Shown here: positions 1-8,339 of the stretch, in pieces
Numbering within the stretch: the first letter of the stretch is position 1
Layout of the letters: each line of letters opens with the position of its first letter
Assembly (NCBI RefSeq): GCF_019972315.1
Contig: NZ_BLIZ01000001.1
Coordinates: 1,845,513-1,909,512 of the forward strand
DNA length: 64,000 nucleotides
DNA from: Geobacter sp. AOG1
Lineage (GTDB): Bacteria > Desulfobacterota > Desulfuromonadia > Geobacterales > Geobacteraceae
Direction of reading: 5' to 3'
Notes under the pieces: generated by a model
Told to the model about the DNA's origin: nothing
Databases searched by the model: none
What the model saw: the letters and a program-made list of their open reading frames with translations, nothing else
Program-made: the position numbers and the translations under genes

Positions 1-480
1 TTCCACGGAAATGTGCATTTGGTGAAATGACGTTTTATGCGGGTAAATGGCGATGAACTGGCCCCGTAATGCCGTCTTATGACATCTATACATATTTGCG
101 TTACTGCAGTGGCCATTTGTTGCATTGCTATAACAGTCTAATGTCAAACAACAAATTCTCATGGAAGCACAAGCGTGCCAATGCTAACGTGATTTGGCCG
201 GCTTTATGCTAGATAAACTGAGGTTTGCATATCGGTCGATTTAAAGCGAAAGTGCGACCGCAAAATTTTTTTGTCTCGTGATGTAAGTAAGTACTTGCAA
301 TTATGGCCATAAACTGCACCGCTGGCTGCATGGATTCTTTTTATTGTTTCGATGAGAAATGCTTCAAGTTTTGTGAAATTATGCGAAGCATGGGTTGTCA
401 TACTGTAAATTAATGTTAACCTTCAAAGAGTCGTCTGCTCATATATCAAAGTAGTGTCTTTTTGCATACAAGGGGTCGAA
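1..480. other. AT-rich non-coding region upstream of the TetR gene
   Basis: I see no convincing gene in this stretch. It is clearly richer in A and T than the genes that follow. It contains a 6-bp inverted repeat followed by T residues (listed separately) and a short palindrome, AAGTACTT, at 289-296 that could be a protein-binding site. A 65-codon minus-strand frame at 204-401 has no recognisable protein features and no clear ribosome binding site. The promoter of the regulator gene is probably here, but I could not place a good -35/-10 pair. Confidence 0.5.
233..272 (+). terminator. Possible weak intrinsic terminator
   Basis: CGGTCG at 233-238 is complementary to CGACCG at 255-260, with a 16-nt loop, and is followed by a run of seven T at 266-272. 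The stem is short and the loop long, so this is a weak candidate. It could end a transcript entering from the left of the window. Confidence 0.3.
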
Positions 481-1092
481 TTGGCCAGGACCCAGCCCGA
501 ATCCGATACCAGGGAAAGGATATTGTGTGCCGCCCTGAAGCTCTTCGCAGAGATGGGGTATGCCGGCGCCTGTACCAAGGAGATAGCACGTGAGGCAGGG
601 GTCGCCGAAGTGACCCTGTTCCGTCATTTTGTCAGTAAGGACAAGCTCCTCGAAGAGGTGATGTCCCGTTTTACCTTTGTTTCCGTTATGCCGCAGCTTC
701 TCGCGGAGATTGCCGCTCTCCCCTGCGAGGAAGCGCTTACCACCCTCGCTGGAAGATTCATCGACTATCTCGTCCTGAGAAAGGACTGGGTGAGGATCAT
801 GCAGGCGGAAATGCAGCGCGCACCGGCCAAGCTTTTCACGGTGTATCATGCATTCCTGGATGACCTGCTCGGCGGATTTGTTGCCTGTTTCCGCCAACTG
901 CAGCAGCGGGGCTGTCTGGGGGATTTCGACCTGGAGCAGGGCGCGCGAATGTTCCATGGTATCTGCTTCAATTATTTCAATCAGGAAGAACTGCAGGGGC
1001 GGAAGAACTACAAGTCCACCGATCGTGAGCTGGTGATTCGTGAGTTCGTGCGGATATTCCTGTATGGCACGTGTAGCAGGCGTTCTGAATGA
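481..1092 (+). CDS. TetR/AcrR family transcriptional regulator
   Basis: This is a one-component DNA-binding repressor of about 203 residues, the usual TetR length. The N-terminal helix-turn-helix domain is clear: TRERILCAALKLFAEMGY, then KEIAREAGVAEVTLFRHF, which is the recognition helix region. The C-terminal ligand/dimer domain is not diagnostic. The frame is open from a GTG at 454, but a TTG at 481 has AGGGG five bases upstream, so I prefer 481. The gene lies about 100 bp before a porin-cytochrome gene set in the same direction. In Geobacter, TetR-type OrfR proteins sit in this place and control omb-oma-omc genes, so local control of the cytochrome genes is a reasonable inference. The ligand is unknown. 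Confidence 0.88.
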   Translation: MARTQPESDTRERILCAALKLFAEMGYAGACTKEIAREAGVAEVTLFRHFVSKDKLLEEVMSRFTFVSVMPQLLAEIAALPCEEALTTLAGRFIDYLVLRKDWVRIMQAEMQRAPAKLFTVYHAFLDDLLGGFVACFRQLQQRGCLGDFDLEQGARMFHGICFNYFNQEELQGRKNYKSTDRELVIREFVRIFLYGTCSRRSE

Positions 1093-1191
1093 GTAGACAT
1101 GTAAAAAAACCGTGTAAAAAGGAGGGATGCAAGCGACGAACCGTGACGCAAGTGGCAGCATGTGATCAACTTAGAAAGGAGGTCCGATTGA

Positions 1192-2403
1192 ATGGGGATT
1201 AAATGGGTAACACGCATGTGTCTCCTGGGGTCTCTGCTGGTTTCCACCACGGCCTGGTCCGCGGAAATCCATGGCAGAAGCTCCACCCAACTGTTGTGGT
1301 TCAATAACGAACTCATTGAGCAGCGCCAGTTCGAAGCGGCCGAGTACCTCCGCCTTTCCGTTACCAACATCGATAAGGCGGGCAAGTTCAACATCTACGG
1401 TTATGGCAGACTCTCCCAGGATTTCAGCAATGGCGAAGGGGGAGCAGGGCGGCTCTACTACCTTTATGGCGAGTACCGCGACCTGTTCGATAAGGCCGAC
1501 ATCCGAGTCGGCCGGCAGTTCGTTAATGTCGCTGCGGGGAGTGCCATCATCGATGGCCTCCAGGTCGATATCAAGAATATCGGTCCGGTGGGCTTTTCAC
1601 TGTTTGGCGGCCGCGATGTCATTTTCGGGCTTGACGGTGAGATCGGTTACAACTGGAACACCGACCTGGGCATGTCAGCCTATCTGACCGGCTTCAAGCA
1701 AACCGATGCCGAGGTGAGCTGGTTCCGCAAATGGGATCATGGCAATGTGGCCCGCGATATCCTGGGTCTGTCTGCCAAGCAGTACCTTCTGAACAACCTC
1801 AAGGTTTACGGGAATGCCAAATATGACCTGACTGCTGAAACATTCAACGAGGTTCAAGCCGGGTTGAAATACTTCCCCACGTCAAGCCTGGTCTTCACCG
1901 GCGAGTACTACCAAAGCTATGCCACCTTCGACACTACCTCCATCTACTCGGTGTTTGCCGTCAACGAGTACGCGGAAGGTCTGTTCAGGGTCGATTACAC
2001 CTTTAACGACATGGTATCGATCAATGCCGGCTACAATCGTCAGGGGTATGGCGAGGGTGCGGCAGCAAATGTCTACCACGTGGGACTGGGGGTTCGGCCT
2101 TTCGAGCCGCTCAAGGTGAATGTGGAGTATGACAACCGTACCGGCTACTATGGGAACACGAACGGGGTCATCATCGACGCTGACTATGCGATCACCAAGA
2201 AGGCCAATATAGCCGGCGGTTTCACCTACGACGTCTACCAGCGGGACTCTCTGACCAACGATGAAATTGCCCGTCGATACTGGCTGGGGGGTAAATACAA
2301 AGTCGCGAACAATGTGGCTGTTTCCGGGCGCATCCAGACCGATGTCAACGCGCAGTACCGGCATAACACATCCGGACGGGTTACATTCGACTATGACTTT
2401 TAG
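1192..2403 (+). CDS. Outer-membrane beta-barrel protein of a porin-cytochrome conduit (OmbB-like)
   Basis: This 403-residue exported protein has a typical Sec signal peptide ending in AWSA, followed by alternating polar and aromatic segments typical of beta-strands. It ends in Phe (FDYDF), the usual C-terminal signature of outer-membrane barrels. A strong ribosome site, AAAGGAGG at 1175-1182, supports the ATG at 1192. Its length and its place directly before an octaheme cytochrome and a multiheme lipoprotein match the OmbB/OmbC porin-like components of Geobacter porin-cytochrome conduits. In those complexes the barrel holds the cytochromes so that electrons can cross the outer membrane. The role is inferred from gene order and architecture; the barrel sequence itself is poorly conserved. 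Confidence 0.8.
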   Translation: MGIKWVTRMCLLGSLLVSTTAWSAEIHGRSSTQLLWFNNELIEQRQFEAAEYLRLSVTNIDKAGKFNIYGYGRLSQDFSNGEGGAGRLYYLYGEYRDLFDKADIRVGRQFVNVAAGSAIIDGLQVDIKNIGPVGFSLFGGRDVIFGLDGEIGYNWNTDLGMSAYLTGFKQTDAEVSWFRKWDHGNVARDILGLSAKQYLLNNLKVYGNAKYDLTAETFNEVQAGLKYFPTSSLVFTGEYYQSYATFDTTSIYSVFAVNEYAEGLFRVDYTFNDMVSINAGYNRQGYGEGAAANVYHVGLGVRPFEPLKVNVEYDNRTGYYGNTNGVIIDADYAITKKANIAGGFTYDVYQRDSLTNDEIARRYWLGGKYKVANNVAVSGRIQTDVNAQYRHNTSGRVTFDYDF

Positions 2404-2418
2404 AAAGGGGGTGCACTT

Positions 2419-3114
2419 GTGAAGAAACTGCTTTTCGTCTGTCTGCTTCTGCTGATGTCTGCCTTGTACGTGCAGCAGGCCGTGGCCCAGAAACAGCAGC
2501 ACAAAGAATATGCCGAAATGAAGATCGCCGAATGCAATGACTGCCACAAGGCGGAAGGGATTGCACCCAACCACGTCGGGGACTGGCTACGGAGCCACCG
2601 GACGCTTGTCAAGCAATCCACCAACAACTGTGCCCAATGCCATACGCAGTCGTTCTGTCTCGATTGCCACAAGGGTGGAGGGATCAACGCCGACCTGTCG
2701 GCGGATACCTTCGGTCGCGACTATGTGCCCAAGAGTCACCGGAGTGACTTCATCACCATTCATCCGATCAAGGCCGGGGACAACCCGCAGAATTGCTATC
2801 GTTGCCATGACCAGAAGTACTGCACCGCCTGCCATGACCGTTTCCCCAAAGGAAAGCTGCGGATCAAGTCGCACTTGATGCTCGGCCCCGACGGACAGAA
2901 GTATGCCCCTGCGTTGCATGAGCATGCGACCGAAGCACGGCGCAACCTTCAGTCCTGCCAGACCTGTCATCCGGAAGGTGATGTCTGCATCCAGTGTCAC
3001 TCCAGCGGCAAGACCAGTCCCCACCCCCGCAACTGGGGCAGGATCAAGGAAAATTTCCGGGACAAGGCAGGAGACAAGACCTGCAGAAAATGTCATCTGC
3101 CCGGAACGTATTGA
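2419..3114 (+). CDS. Periplasmic octaheme c-type cytochrome (OmaB-like)
   Basis: This 231-residue secreted protein has a signal peptide cleaved near AVA/QK and eight CXXCH heme-binding motifs: CNDCH, CAQCH, CLDCH, CYRCH, CTACH, CQTCH, CIQCH and CRKCH. The first haem cysteine is residue 39. Several extra histidines are available as distal ligands. The size and eight-heme count match OmaB/OmaC, the inner-facing cytochromes of Geobacter outer-membrane conduits. These take electrons from periplasmic carriers and pass them to the outer lipoprotein. A GTG start at 2419 is preceded by AAAGGGGG. The gene lies 15 bp after the barrel gene and 36 bp before the lipoprotein cytochrome, so the three are surely one operon. 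Confidence 0.92.
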   Translation: MKKLLFVCLLLLMSALYVQQAVAQKQQHKEYAEMKIAECNDCHKAEGIAPNHVGDWLRSHRTLVKQSTNNCAQCHTQSFCLDCHKGGGINADLSADTFGRDYVPKSHRSDFITIHPIKAGDNPQNCYRCHDQKYCTACHDRFPKGKLRIKSHLMLGPDGQKYAPALHEHATEARRNLQSCQTCHPEGDVCIQCHSSGKTSPHPRNWGRIKENFRDKAGDKTCRKCHLPGTY

Positions 3115-3150
3115 CGTCCCAATAGCCTACCAACACAAGGAGGAAACAGC

Positions 3151-5409
3151 ATGAGTAGAACAAGCCTGAAGTATTCAGCACTGCTTTTCGCGACACTGCT
3201 GGCGACCGCGCTTACCGGCTGCGGTACCGGCAACAAGGAGGGAGGGACCGCTGCAGCGAATGTGGCGAAGGTTGACGAGGCAACATGCAGGGTCTGTCAT
3301 TCAACCACAATTGACCCTATATCAAAGACCCAACTTCTTCCCGAATATCTTAACTCGGCACATAACACGGATGAAGCCGGTTGCCAGGGCTGTCATGGCG
3401 GCGGAGCCGAACATAATGGCGTCGGCCCGATCCCCTTCCCGGATCCGCTGGCCAGTAGCCGGTGCAGTGATGTTGCATGTCATGGGGACGGTGGCATCAA
3501 CAAGGTTCCTTTTGCGGCTGTCAAAGGCTTGGACTTTAATAAAACATGTGGCCCTTGCCACCTTCCCGCAGGCAGCACGAGTGGTGTTCACGGTGCCCAA
3601 CCGACCTTAGCAAGCACTGGTGGTGTTGGCTGTGTAGATTGCCACGCTGTAGCGCTGGAGCATGGGCCGGGTCTGGTGGTTGACAACAGCGGCGTTCGCG
3701 CCATCGTTGGTGAATTCTCCAAGAGATCGCACCACATCACCGGTGCCGCACCCACGAATGCACAGTGCGTAGTTTGCCACCTGGAAGGCAAACTGGGTGC
3801 TGCAGCTGGCCAAGTTGTTGTTGATGCCACCTACCACATGAAAGACAACAAAATTTATCTGCGTAATGCCGATACCGATGCCGCCATCGCTTGGAGCGGT
3901 ACCGAACATACCGACATGGACAACTTCTGCTTCTCCTGCCATGACAGCAACGGCGCAACCAGCGCTGGTATCGCTGCAATCATGGCGGGCCAGAACTTCG
4001 GTGGCCCCTTCTCGGCTACCAACCCGTTTGCCGATACCCTGACCAACGGTTATGACCAGGTGGCCCGTGCTGGCGTAGTTGATGTAAAGACCGCCTTCAC
4101 TACCACCAACGCTTCGCACCATGCAGTCAGCGGCCAGCGTTACAAGTACCGCTTCTCAACTGCAGCCAATGCGGCAGCATGGGCTGCACGTACGGGTAAA
4201 CCGATGCCTGCGGCCAGCGAAATCGCTGAGGGGCACACCGACCTCGACGGTAATGCTATTGATCCTGCCGCGTTCGCCGAAACGATGACGGGTGATTTCA
4301 CCCTCGACAAAGTAGCCGTAGGCGATGGCAGCGGTAGTTTTGCAGCTTCAGGAATCACCGGTTCACAATATCTGCCCAAGGGCGAAGGGGAAGCAACCCT
4401 CTACGAAGCAAGCAAGTTCGTAGCCACCTACATCCCGCTCGGCGCCACCCAGAACGTCGCCGACAACTCCACTCTTCATTGCGGCGACTGCCACACCGTC
4501 GGTCAGTGGAAAAAAGGTTCCTCCACGAGCGCTGATGGTTCGGCGACCCCTGTTGCCATCGGCGCACACGGATCCGCCAACGAGTACCTGCTGCGTAACA
4601 GCCTCGGTACCGATGCGCTGCATGACAACCTCACCTATGTATGCTTCAACTGTCACGTGGCAGGTCTTAACAAAGGCACGTTCAACTCGGCCGGTGCAGG
4701 TTTTGGCCAACTCCACCCGGTTCAGAACAAGAACCAGGTTCTGGGCTATGCTACTGCCCACTCCGTATCGGCCTTCCATATCCAGTGTCTCGCGGACTCG
4801 GCCAACAATATCGGCGTTACAACGCGTCTTGCGCATTCCTGGGAGCCAGACAAAACGCAATTCAATGATTTCATTCCTGCACCGGGTGCTACGGCACCGA
4901 TGCCTGGCGGCTCGACCGAACCGTTCATTACCGGCAGCAATGCCAACTCCGGTAATATTACCGGCATCGCCTGCACCAACTGCCATAACAGCGCCCTCCG
5001 CAGCGGCTTCGGCGGCATCCACGGTGGTGACAACACCTACGTCGATGGTCTCGGCAGAACGCAGAAATCCTACCGCTTCATGCCGGGTATGGGTAACTAC
5101 CGCTATGCACCTCCGGGCGGCTGGGATGGCAAAGACCTGTCTCCTCAACCAGCGACCGGCCCGACTCCTGGCTCAAGCCTGTTAACTCCGGATGGGAAAC
5201 CGGCTGGTGGCTGCTATACCAACAGTGCACTTACCGGAACTGATGGCAATGCTGGCTTCAGTGCCTGTTCACACCACGGCACATCTGTACCAGTGGCGGG
5301 AACAAATCCGATGGGTGGTGGCACCACCAGAACACCGACCGCCGCTGAACCGACGGTCCGTGAAGCAACGGCCGGCAACGCACTCGTAACACGGCCTCTG
5401 AAGTACTAG
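3151..5409 (+). CDS. Outer-membrane multiheme c-type cytochrome lipoprotein (OmcB-like)
   Basis: This 752-residue protein has a lipoprotein signal with lipobox LTGC (Cys24). Nine CXXCH motifs start near residues 46, 78, 133, 161, 206, 260, 444, 498 and 608. One longer CX4CH motif (CSDVACH) lies at 105-111. That gives ten visible haem sites. A lone Cys546 and the pair Cys688/Cys706, the latter followed by Ser-His-His, lie where two more sites would be needed to reach the twelve haems predicted for OmcB. Length, lipidation and gene order match OmcB/OmcC, the outward-facing terminal donors for extracellular Fe(III) reduction. The ribosome site AAGGAGG lies at 3137-3143. A hairpin and an intrinsic terminator follow the stop codon. 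Confidence 0.9.
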   Translation: MSRTSLKYSALLFATLLATALTGCGTGNKEGGTAAANVAKVDEATCRVCHSTTIDPISKTQLLPEYLNSAHNTDEAGCQGCHGGGAEHNGVGPIPFPDPLASSRCSDVACHGDGGINKVPFAAVKGLDFNKTCGPCHLPAGSTSGVHGAQPTLASTGGVGCVDCHAVALEHGPGLVVDNSGVRAIVGEFSKRSHHITGAAPTNAQCVVCHLEGKLGAAAGQVVVDATYHMKDNKIYLRNADTDAAIAWSGTEHTDMDNFCFSCHDSNGATSAGIAAIMAGQNFGGPFSATNPFADTLTNGYDQVARAGVVDVKTAFTTTNASHHAVSGQRYKYRFSTAANAAAWAARTGKPMPAASEIAEGHTDLDGNAIDPAAFAETMTGDFTLDKVAVGDGSGSFAASGITGSQYLPKGEGEATLYEASKFVATYIPLGATQNVADNSTLHCGDCHTVGQWKKGSSTSADGSATPVAIGAHGSANEYLLRNSLGTDALHDNLTYVCFNCHVAGLNKGTFNSAGAGFGQLHPVQNKNQVLGYATAHSVSAFHIQCLADSANNIGVTTRLAHSWEPDKTQFNDFIPAPGATAPMPGGSTEPFITGSNANSGNITGIACTNCHNSALRSGFGGIHGGDNTYVDGLGRTQKSYRFMPGMGNYRYAPPGGWDGKDLSPQPATGPTPGSSLLTPDGKPAGGCYTNSALTGTDGNAGFSACSHHGTSVPVAGTNPMGGGTTRTPTAAEPTVREATAGNALVTRPLKY

Positions 5410-5423
5410 GCCTCTAAAGGAGA

Positions 5424-5447
5424 TGGAGGGATCGCAAGATCCCTCCA
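5424..5447 (+). other. Perfect 10-bp hairpin with GCAA tetraloop in the cytochrome mRNA 3' end
   Basis: TGGAGGGATC at 5424-5433 and GATCCCTCCA at 5438-5447 pair perfectly around a GCAA (GNRA-type) loop. No T-run follows, so it is not itself an intrinsic terminator. It lies 15 bp after the cytochrome stop codon and before a true terminator, so it may protect the long cytochrome mRNA from 3' exonucleases. Confidence 0.55.
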
Positions 5448-5467
5448 CTCAATCCATGATATGCACT

Positions 5468-5500
5468 AAAGCCGGCCTTGTGCCGGCTTTTTTTATTTTA
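5468..5500 (+). terminator. Intrinsic terminator of the porin-cytochrome operon
   Basis: AAAGCCGGC, a five-base loop and GCCGGCTTT form a 9-bp stem at 5468-5490, followed by a T-rich tract. The position just after the multiheme lipoprotein gene fits the end of the cytochrome operon. Confidence 0.85.
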
Positions 5501-5574
5501 ATTTACCGATGCTTCTGATATAAAACTTAACAGCAAATTGGACCTTTTATTATAGGATATTCAAGCCATTAATG

Positions 5575-5608
5575 ACCTCCGAGGTTTTCGGACTCCGGGG
5601 GTTTTTTA
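5575..5608 (+). terminator. Possible attenuator or terminator before the first ccsA gene
   Basis: ACCTCCGAG at 5575-5583 can pair with CTCCGGGGGT at 5593-5602, with one bulged C and one G-T pair, and six T residues follow. It ends about 20 bp before the ccsA start codon, too close to be only the end of the previous operon. It could act as an attenuator in the ccsA leader. Pairing was judged by eye. Confidence 0.4.
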
Positions 5609-5626
5609 CGAAAAAGGCACAACCTG

Positions 5627-6451
5627 ATGTCAAACTTGGAAACCGTTCTCTTCTGGATAACGCTGGTGATTTACTCCCTGGCTGCAGGGGGATTCATCTA
5701 CGCCGTCGTGTTCAAAAATCCCCGGCCCCTGCCGAAACTGACGCTGCTCATCGTCGCTGGTTTCATCACCCACAGCGCTGCTATCTGCGCCCGTTACGTG
5801 GAAATTGGTCATCTCCCCTGGGCTGGAGATTACGAGAGTGCCCTTATGGGTGGGTGGTTCATTGTCGCAGTCACGCTGCTTGTTGCCTGGAATAACAAAG
5901 CGCTGCAGGGACTGGCCACTGCCACTATTCCGTTGGTGATCATCATGATGGGCTACGGGGTCATGCGCAACCCGACCCTCTCCCCCATGGCGGCGAATCT
6001 CAAGAGCAATTGGCTCTATATTCACGTTTACTTCGCCTGGCTGGCTTTCGGCTCCTATGCCCTGGCCATGGCCGCTGGCGTTCTCTACCTGCTGAAACGC
6101 AAGAACCCGGCAAATCCCGCTTTTGAGCGGTTCCCCTCGCTGACTCGCCTGGATGAGCTGATGTTTCGCTACCTTGTCTTCGGCTTCATCACCGATACCC
6201 TGATGATCTCGGCCGGTGCCATCTGGGCCAAGGACCTCTGGGGGAGCTACTGGAGCTGGGATCCGGTGGAGACCTGGTCCATGATCTCCTGGACCACCTA
6301 CGGGATTGCCATCCATCTGCGCGTTACCTTTGGGTGGCGCGAGTATCGGGTGGCGTGGTTACTGATTATTGCCCTGAGCACGGTCATTATCTCGTTTTTC
6401 GGCGTCAACTTTGTGAACAGCAGCAGCCAGCATTTCTTCAATGTGCAGTAA
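5627..6451 (+). CDS. ccsA: Cytochrome c biogenesis protein CcsA (system II heme handling), copy 1
   Basis: This is a 274-residue multi-pass inner-membrane protein of the CcsA/HemX family, about eight hydrophobic segments. The diagnostic tryptophan-rich heme-binding segment WAKDLWGSYWSWDPVETWS is complete near residues 204-222. Histidines that can bind heme flank it, for example in WLYIHVYFAW and the final IHLRVTFGW. CcsA works with ResB/Ccs1 to move heme across the membrane and attach it to apocytochromes. This copy has no ResB directly beside it. A near-identical paralog lies at 16458-17294, next to one. The gene follows the OmcB-like operon, so supplying haem to that cytochrome-rich system is plausible. 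The ribosome site is weak. Confidence 0.93.
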   Translation: MSNLETVLFWITLVIYSLAAGGFIYAVVFKNPRPLPKLTLLIVAGFITHSAAICARYVEIGHLPWAGDYESALMGGWFIVAVTLLVAWNNKALQGLATATIPLVIIMMGYGVMRNPTLSPMAANLKSNWLYIHVYFAWLAFGSYALAMAAGVLYLLKRKNPANPAFERFPSLTRLDELMFRYLVFGFITDTLMISAGAIWAKDLWGSYWSWDPVETWSMISWTTYGIAIHLRVTFGWREYRVAWLLIIALSTVIISFFGVNFVNSSSQHFFNVQ

Positions 6452-6498
6452 CAGATAACAAAGGAAGTGTAAAAGCACACCGAAAGGATATGTATACC

Positions 6499-6933
6499 AT
6501 GCAGATCAGTCCGGGACTCGGCGTTGCCATCATGATGAACAACTATCTCCACGATATGGCAACCGGGTTGTTAGTGGGGAGCGGTTTCGCTCTGCATGCC
6601 ATCATGCGCATACAGGCGTCCATGGACACGCCCGAGGCGACGTTCTTCTTCCTGAAGACAAACCGTCAAATGAAGAAACTTTTCAAGTTCGCCCTCTGGT
6701 GGGTAGTCCTGGGCGGCGTCCCGCGTACCATCTTCTATACCAGTTTCGAATGGGCCAATGCGGCCGACAAGCTGCAAGTGCCGGCGCTGGCGGTGAAGCA
6801 TGTCATGATGTTTACGGCGGTGGTCTGGGGAATTTACGCGTGGCGGAGGATGCAAGCGAAAGTAGTTAAGCTGCGCGATTCGCTTCCGGCGGAAATGCAG
6901 GCAGACCTGATGAGGGATGATGGAAGAAAATAA
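6499..6933 (+). CDS. Small three-helix inner-membrane protein of unknown function
   Basis: This protein of about 144 residues has three hydrophobic segments (around LHDMATGLLVGSGFALHAIM, FALWWVVLGGVPRTIFY and HVMMFTAVVWGIYAW) and a short charged C-terminus. The frame is open upstream, but AAAGGA at 6483-6488 lies ten bases before the ATG at 6499. An ATG at 6490 is too close to that site. Histidines at the helix ends could bind heme, but I recognise no family. It follows the first ccsA by 47 bp on the same strand, so it is probably cotranscribed and may help cytochrome c maturation; this is inferred from position only. Confidence 0.75.
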   Translation: MQISPGLGVAIMMNNYLHDMATGLLVGSGFALHAIMRIQASMDTPEATFFFLKTNRQMKKLFKFALWWVVLGGVPRTIFYTSFEWANAADKLQVPALAVKHVMMFTAVVWGIYAWRRMQAKVVKLRDSLPAEMQADLMRDDGRK

Positions 6934-7049
6934 CCTTTCACTGTCACAAATTACTGTTTGGCATTTGACCATGGCATTGAGGTGCATAAGGTTACCAAAG
7001 GTTTTCCCGTTGATGACCTACGTTCAACTCAATTAGAGGCAGAACCGAC

Positions 7050-7109
7050 ATGATGAAATTGAATTCGTCATTCCCTCAACCCGCATCCCTTATCTACCGG
7101 TCTACGTAA
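7050..7109 (+). CDS. Possible 19-codon leader ORF coupled to the ABC permease gene
   Basis: An ATG at 7050 has AGAGG ten bases upstream and opens a 19-codon frame (MMKLNSSFPQPASLIYRST). Its TAA stop overlaps the ATG of the next gene as TAATG. The permease start at 7109 has no visible ribosome site of its own, so translation could be coupled through this short frame. The peptide has no recognisable regulatory composition. It may equally be chance. Confidence 0.3.
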   Translation: MMKLNSSFPQPASLIYRST

Positions 7110-8338
7110 TGCTCTTCCGTATACTCAAAAATTCCTTCCTCAAACGTCCCAAGGCGGTGTTCCTGGTTTTTCTGTCAATTACCATGGGGGCTGCCGTGGC
7201 CACGGCATTCCTCGGCATTGCCGGCGAAGTTTCTCACAAAATGGCACTGGAACTTCGCAGCTATGGCGCAAATATTCTCATCGAACCTTCTGCCGTCGAA
7301 GGTGGCGGTTTCTTACGTGAAGAGGACTTGCCGGGAATCAAGACGGTTTTCTGGAAATACAACATCACCGGGTTTACCCCCTACCTGTTCGGCATCGCCG
7401 AATTTTCTGCCGGGGGTAAGACGGAGCGGGGGGTTGTTTCCGGAACTTGGTTTAATAAGGGACTGGAAGTGCCCGGGGAGGAAACGACGGTTCAGGGAAT
7501 AAAGGTTATCGCTCCCTGGTGGGACGTGCAGGGGAGTTGGCCCGCGGCCGCAGACGAAGCCATTGTCGGCGCTGCTTTGGCCAGGAGGCTGAAAATTGGT
7601 GTCGGGAGTGAGGTGGCGACGACCGTTCGGGAAAGAACCCAGCGGTTTCATGTGTCAGGAATCGTCACTACCGGTGGGTATGAGGAGGAGCAGTTGTTCG
7701 CCCCCCTGGTAACCGTTCAATCGCTTCTGCAACGGCAGGGAAAGGTGTCTCGTGTTCTGGTGAGCGCTCTTACGGTGCCGATGGATGATTTCGGCAAGAA
7801 AGATCCGGCCACCATGTCGAAGGATGAATACGAGAAATGGTATTGCACGGCATACGTGACCTCCGTGGCCAAGAATGTGGAAGAGGTTATGGCCGGCAGC
7901 CGTGCCAAACCGATCTGGCAGATTGCCAGCGCCGAGGGAGCTCTGCTGAAGAAGCTGAACAGTGTGATGCTGTTCCTCACCGTGCTGGCTCTGGGGGCTT
8001 CTGCCACCGCGGTATCCACTAGCCTGATGGCCTCCATGGCGGAGCGGAGTCCTGAAATTGCCCTGATGAAGGCGGTCGGAGCCGACCGTTTTCAGATCAG
8101 CGCCATTTTTGTCGGGGAAACTCTGATCATTTCAGTGGCAGGTGGAGTGGTCGGCTACCTGCTCGGTGACCAACTGGCCGAGATCATCAGCCGAACGGTC
8201 TTCAACTCCACCATCGCATCACCTCTCTGGCTCTTCCCGACCGCCATCGTTTCGGCCTTTATCGTCGCCATAGCCGGCAGTGTGGCCCCTCTTCGCCGGG
8301 CGCTCCTGATCGAGCCGGTACGAGTCCTGAAAGGATAA
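7109..8338 (+). CDS. ABC transporter permease, FtsX/MacB type (1 of 3)
   Basis: This 409-residue membrane protein has the MacB/FtsX layout. It has one N-terminal membrane helix (residues ~15-40), a large extracytoplasmic domain, then three C-terminal helices with the FtsX-type signature around ERSPEIALMKAVGA near residue 310. The family is usually mechanotransmissive: ATP hydrolysis moves a periplasmic partner rather than passing substrate through a channel. Paired permeases of this type with a DUF2318 protein and an ATPase occur in the iron-linked Campylobacter Cj1660-Cj1663 cluster. The ATPase genes lie 4 kb downstream in the same operon. The start has no good ribosome site and may be coupled to a small upstream frame. 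Confidence 0.88.
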   Translation: MLFRILKNSFLKRPKAVFLVFLSITMGAAVATAFLGIAGEVSHKMALELRSYGANILIEPSAVEGGGFLREEDLPGIKTVFWKYNITGFTPYLFGIAEFSAGGKTERGVVSGTWFNKGLEVPGEETTVQGIKVIAPWWDVQGSWPAAADEAIVGAALARRLKIGVGSEVATTVRERTQRFHVSGIVTTGGYEEEQLFAPLVTVQSLLQRQGKVSRVLVSALTVPMDDFGKKDPATMSKDEYEKWYCTAYVTSVAKNVEEVMAGSRAKPIWQIASAEGALLKKLNSVMLFLTVLALGASATAVSTSLMASMAERSPEIALMKAVGADRFQISAIFVGETLIISVAGGVVGYLLGDQLAEIISRTVFNSTIASPLWLFPTAIVSAFIVAIAGSVAPLRRALLIEPVRVLKG

Positions 8339-8339
8339 C

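Noticed and set aside
204..401. A 65-codon minus-strand frame in the AT-rich start of the window
   Set aside because: No ribosome site, domain or support from neighbours; open frames of this length arise by chance.
439..1161. A 240-codon minus-strand frame opposite the TetR gene
   Set aside because: It mirrors the regulator, has no recognisable domain, and the plus-strand frame has a clear helix-turn-helix.
1093..1191. A c-di-GMP or cGAMP (GEMM) riboswitch before the porin gene
   Set aside because: Such riboswitches occur upstream of cytochromes in Geobacter, so I looked, but the conserved core and tetraloop receptor are not visible here.
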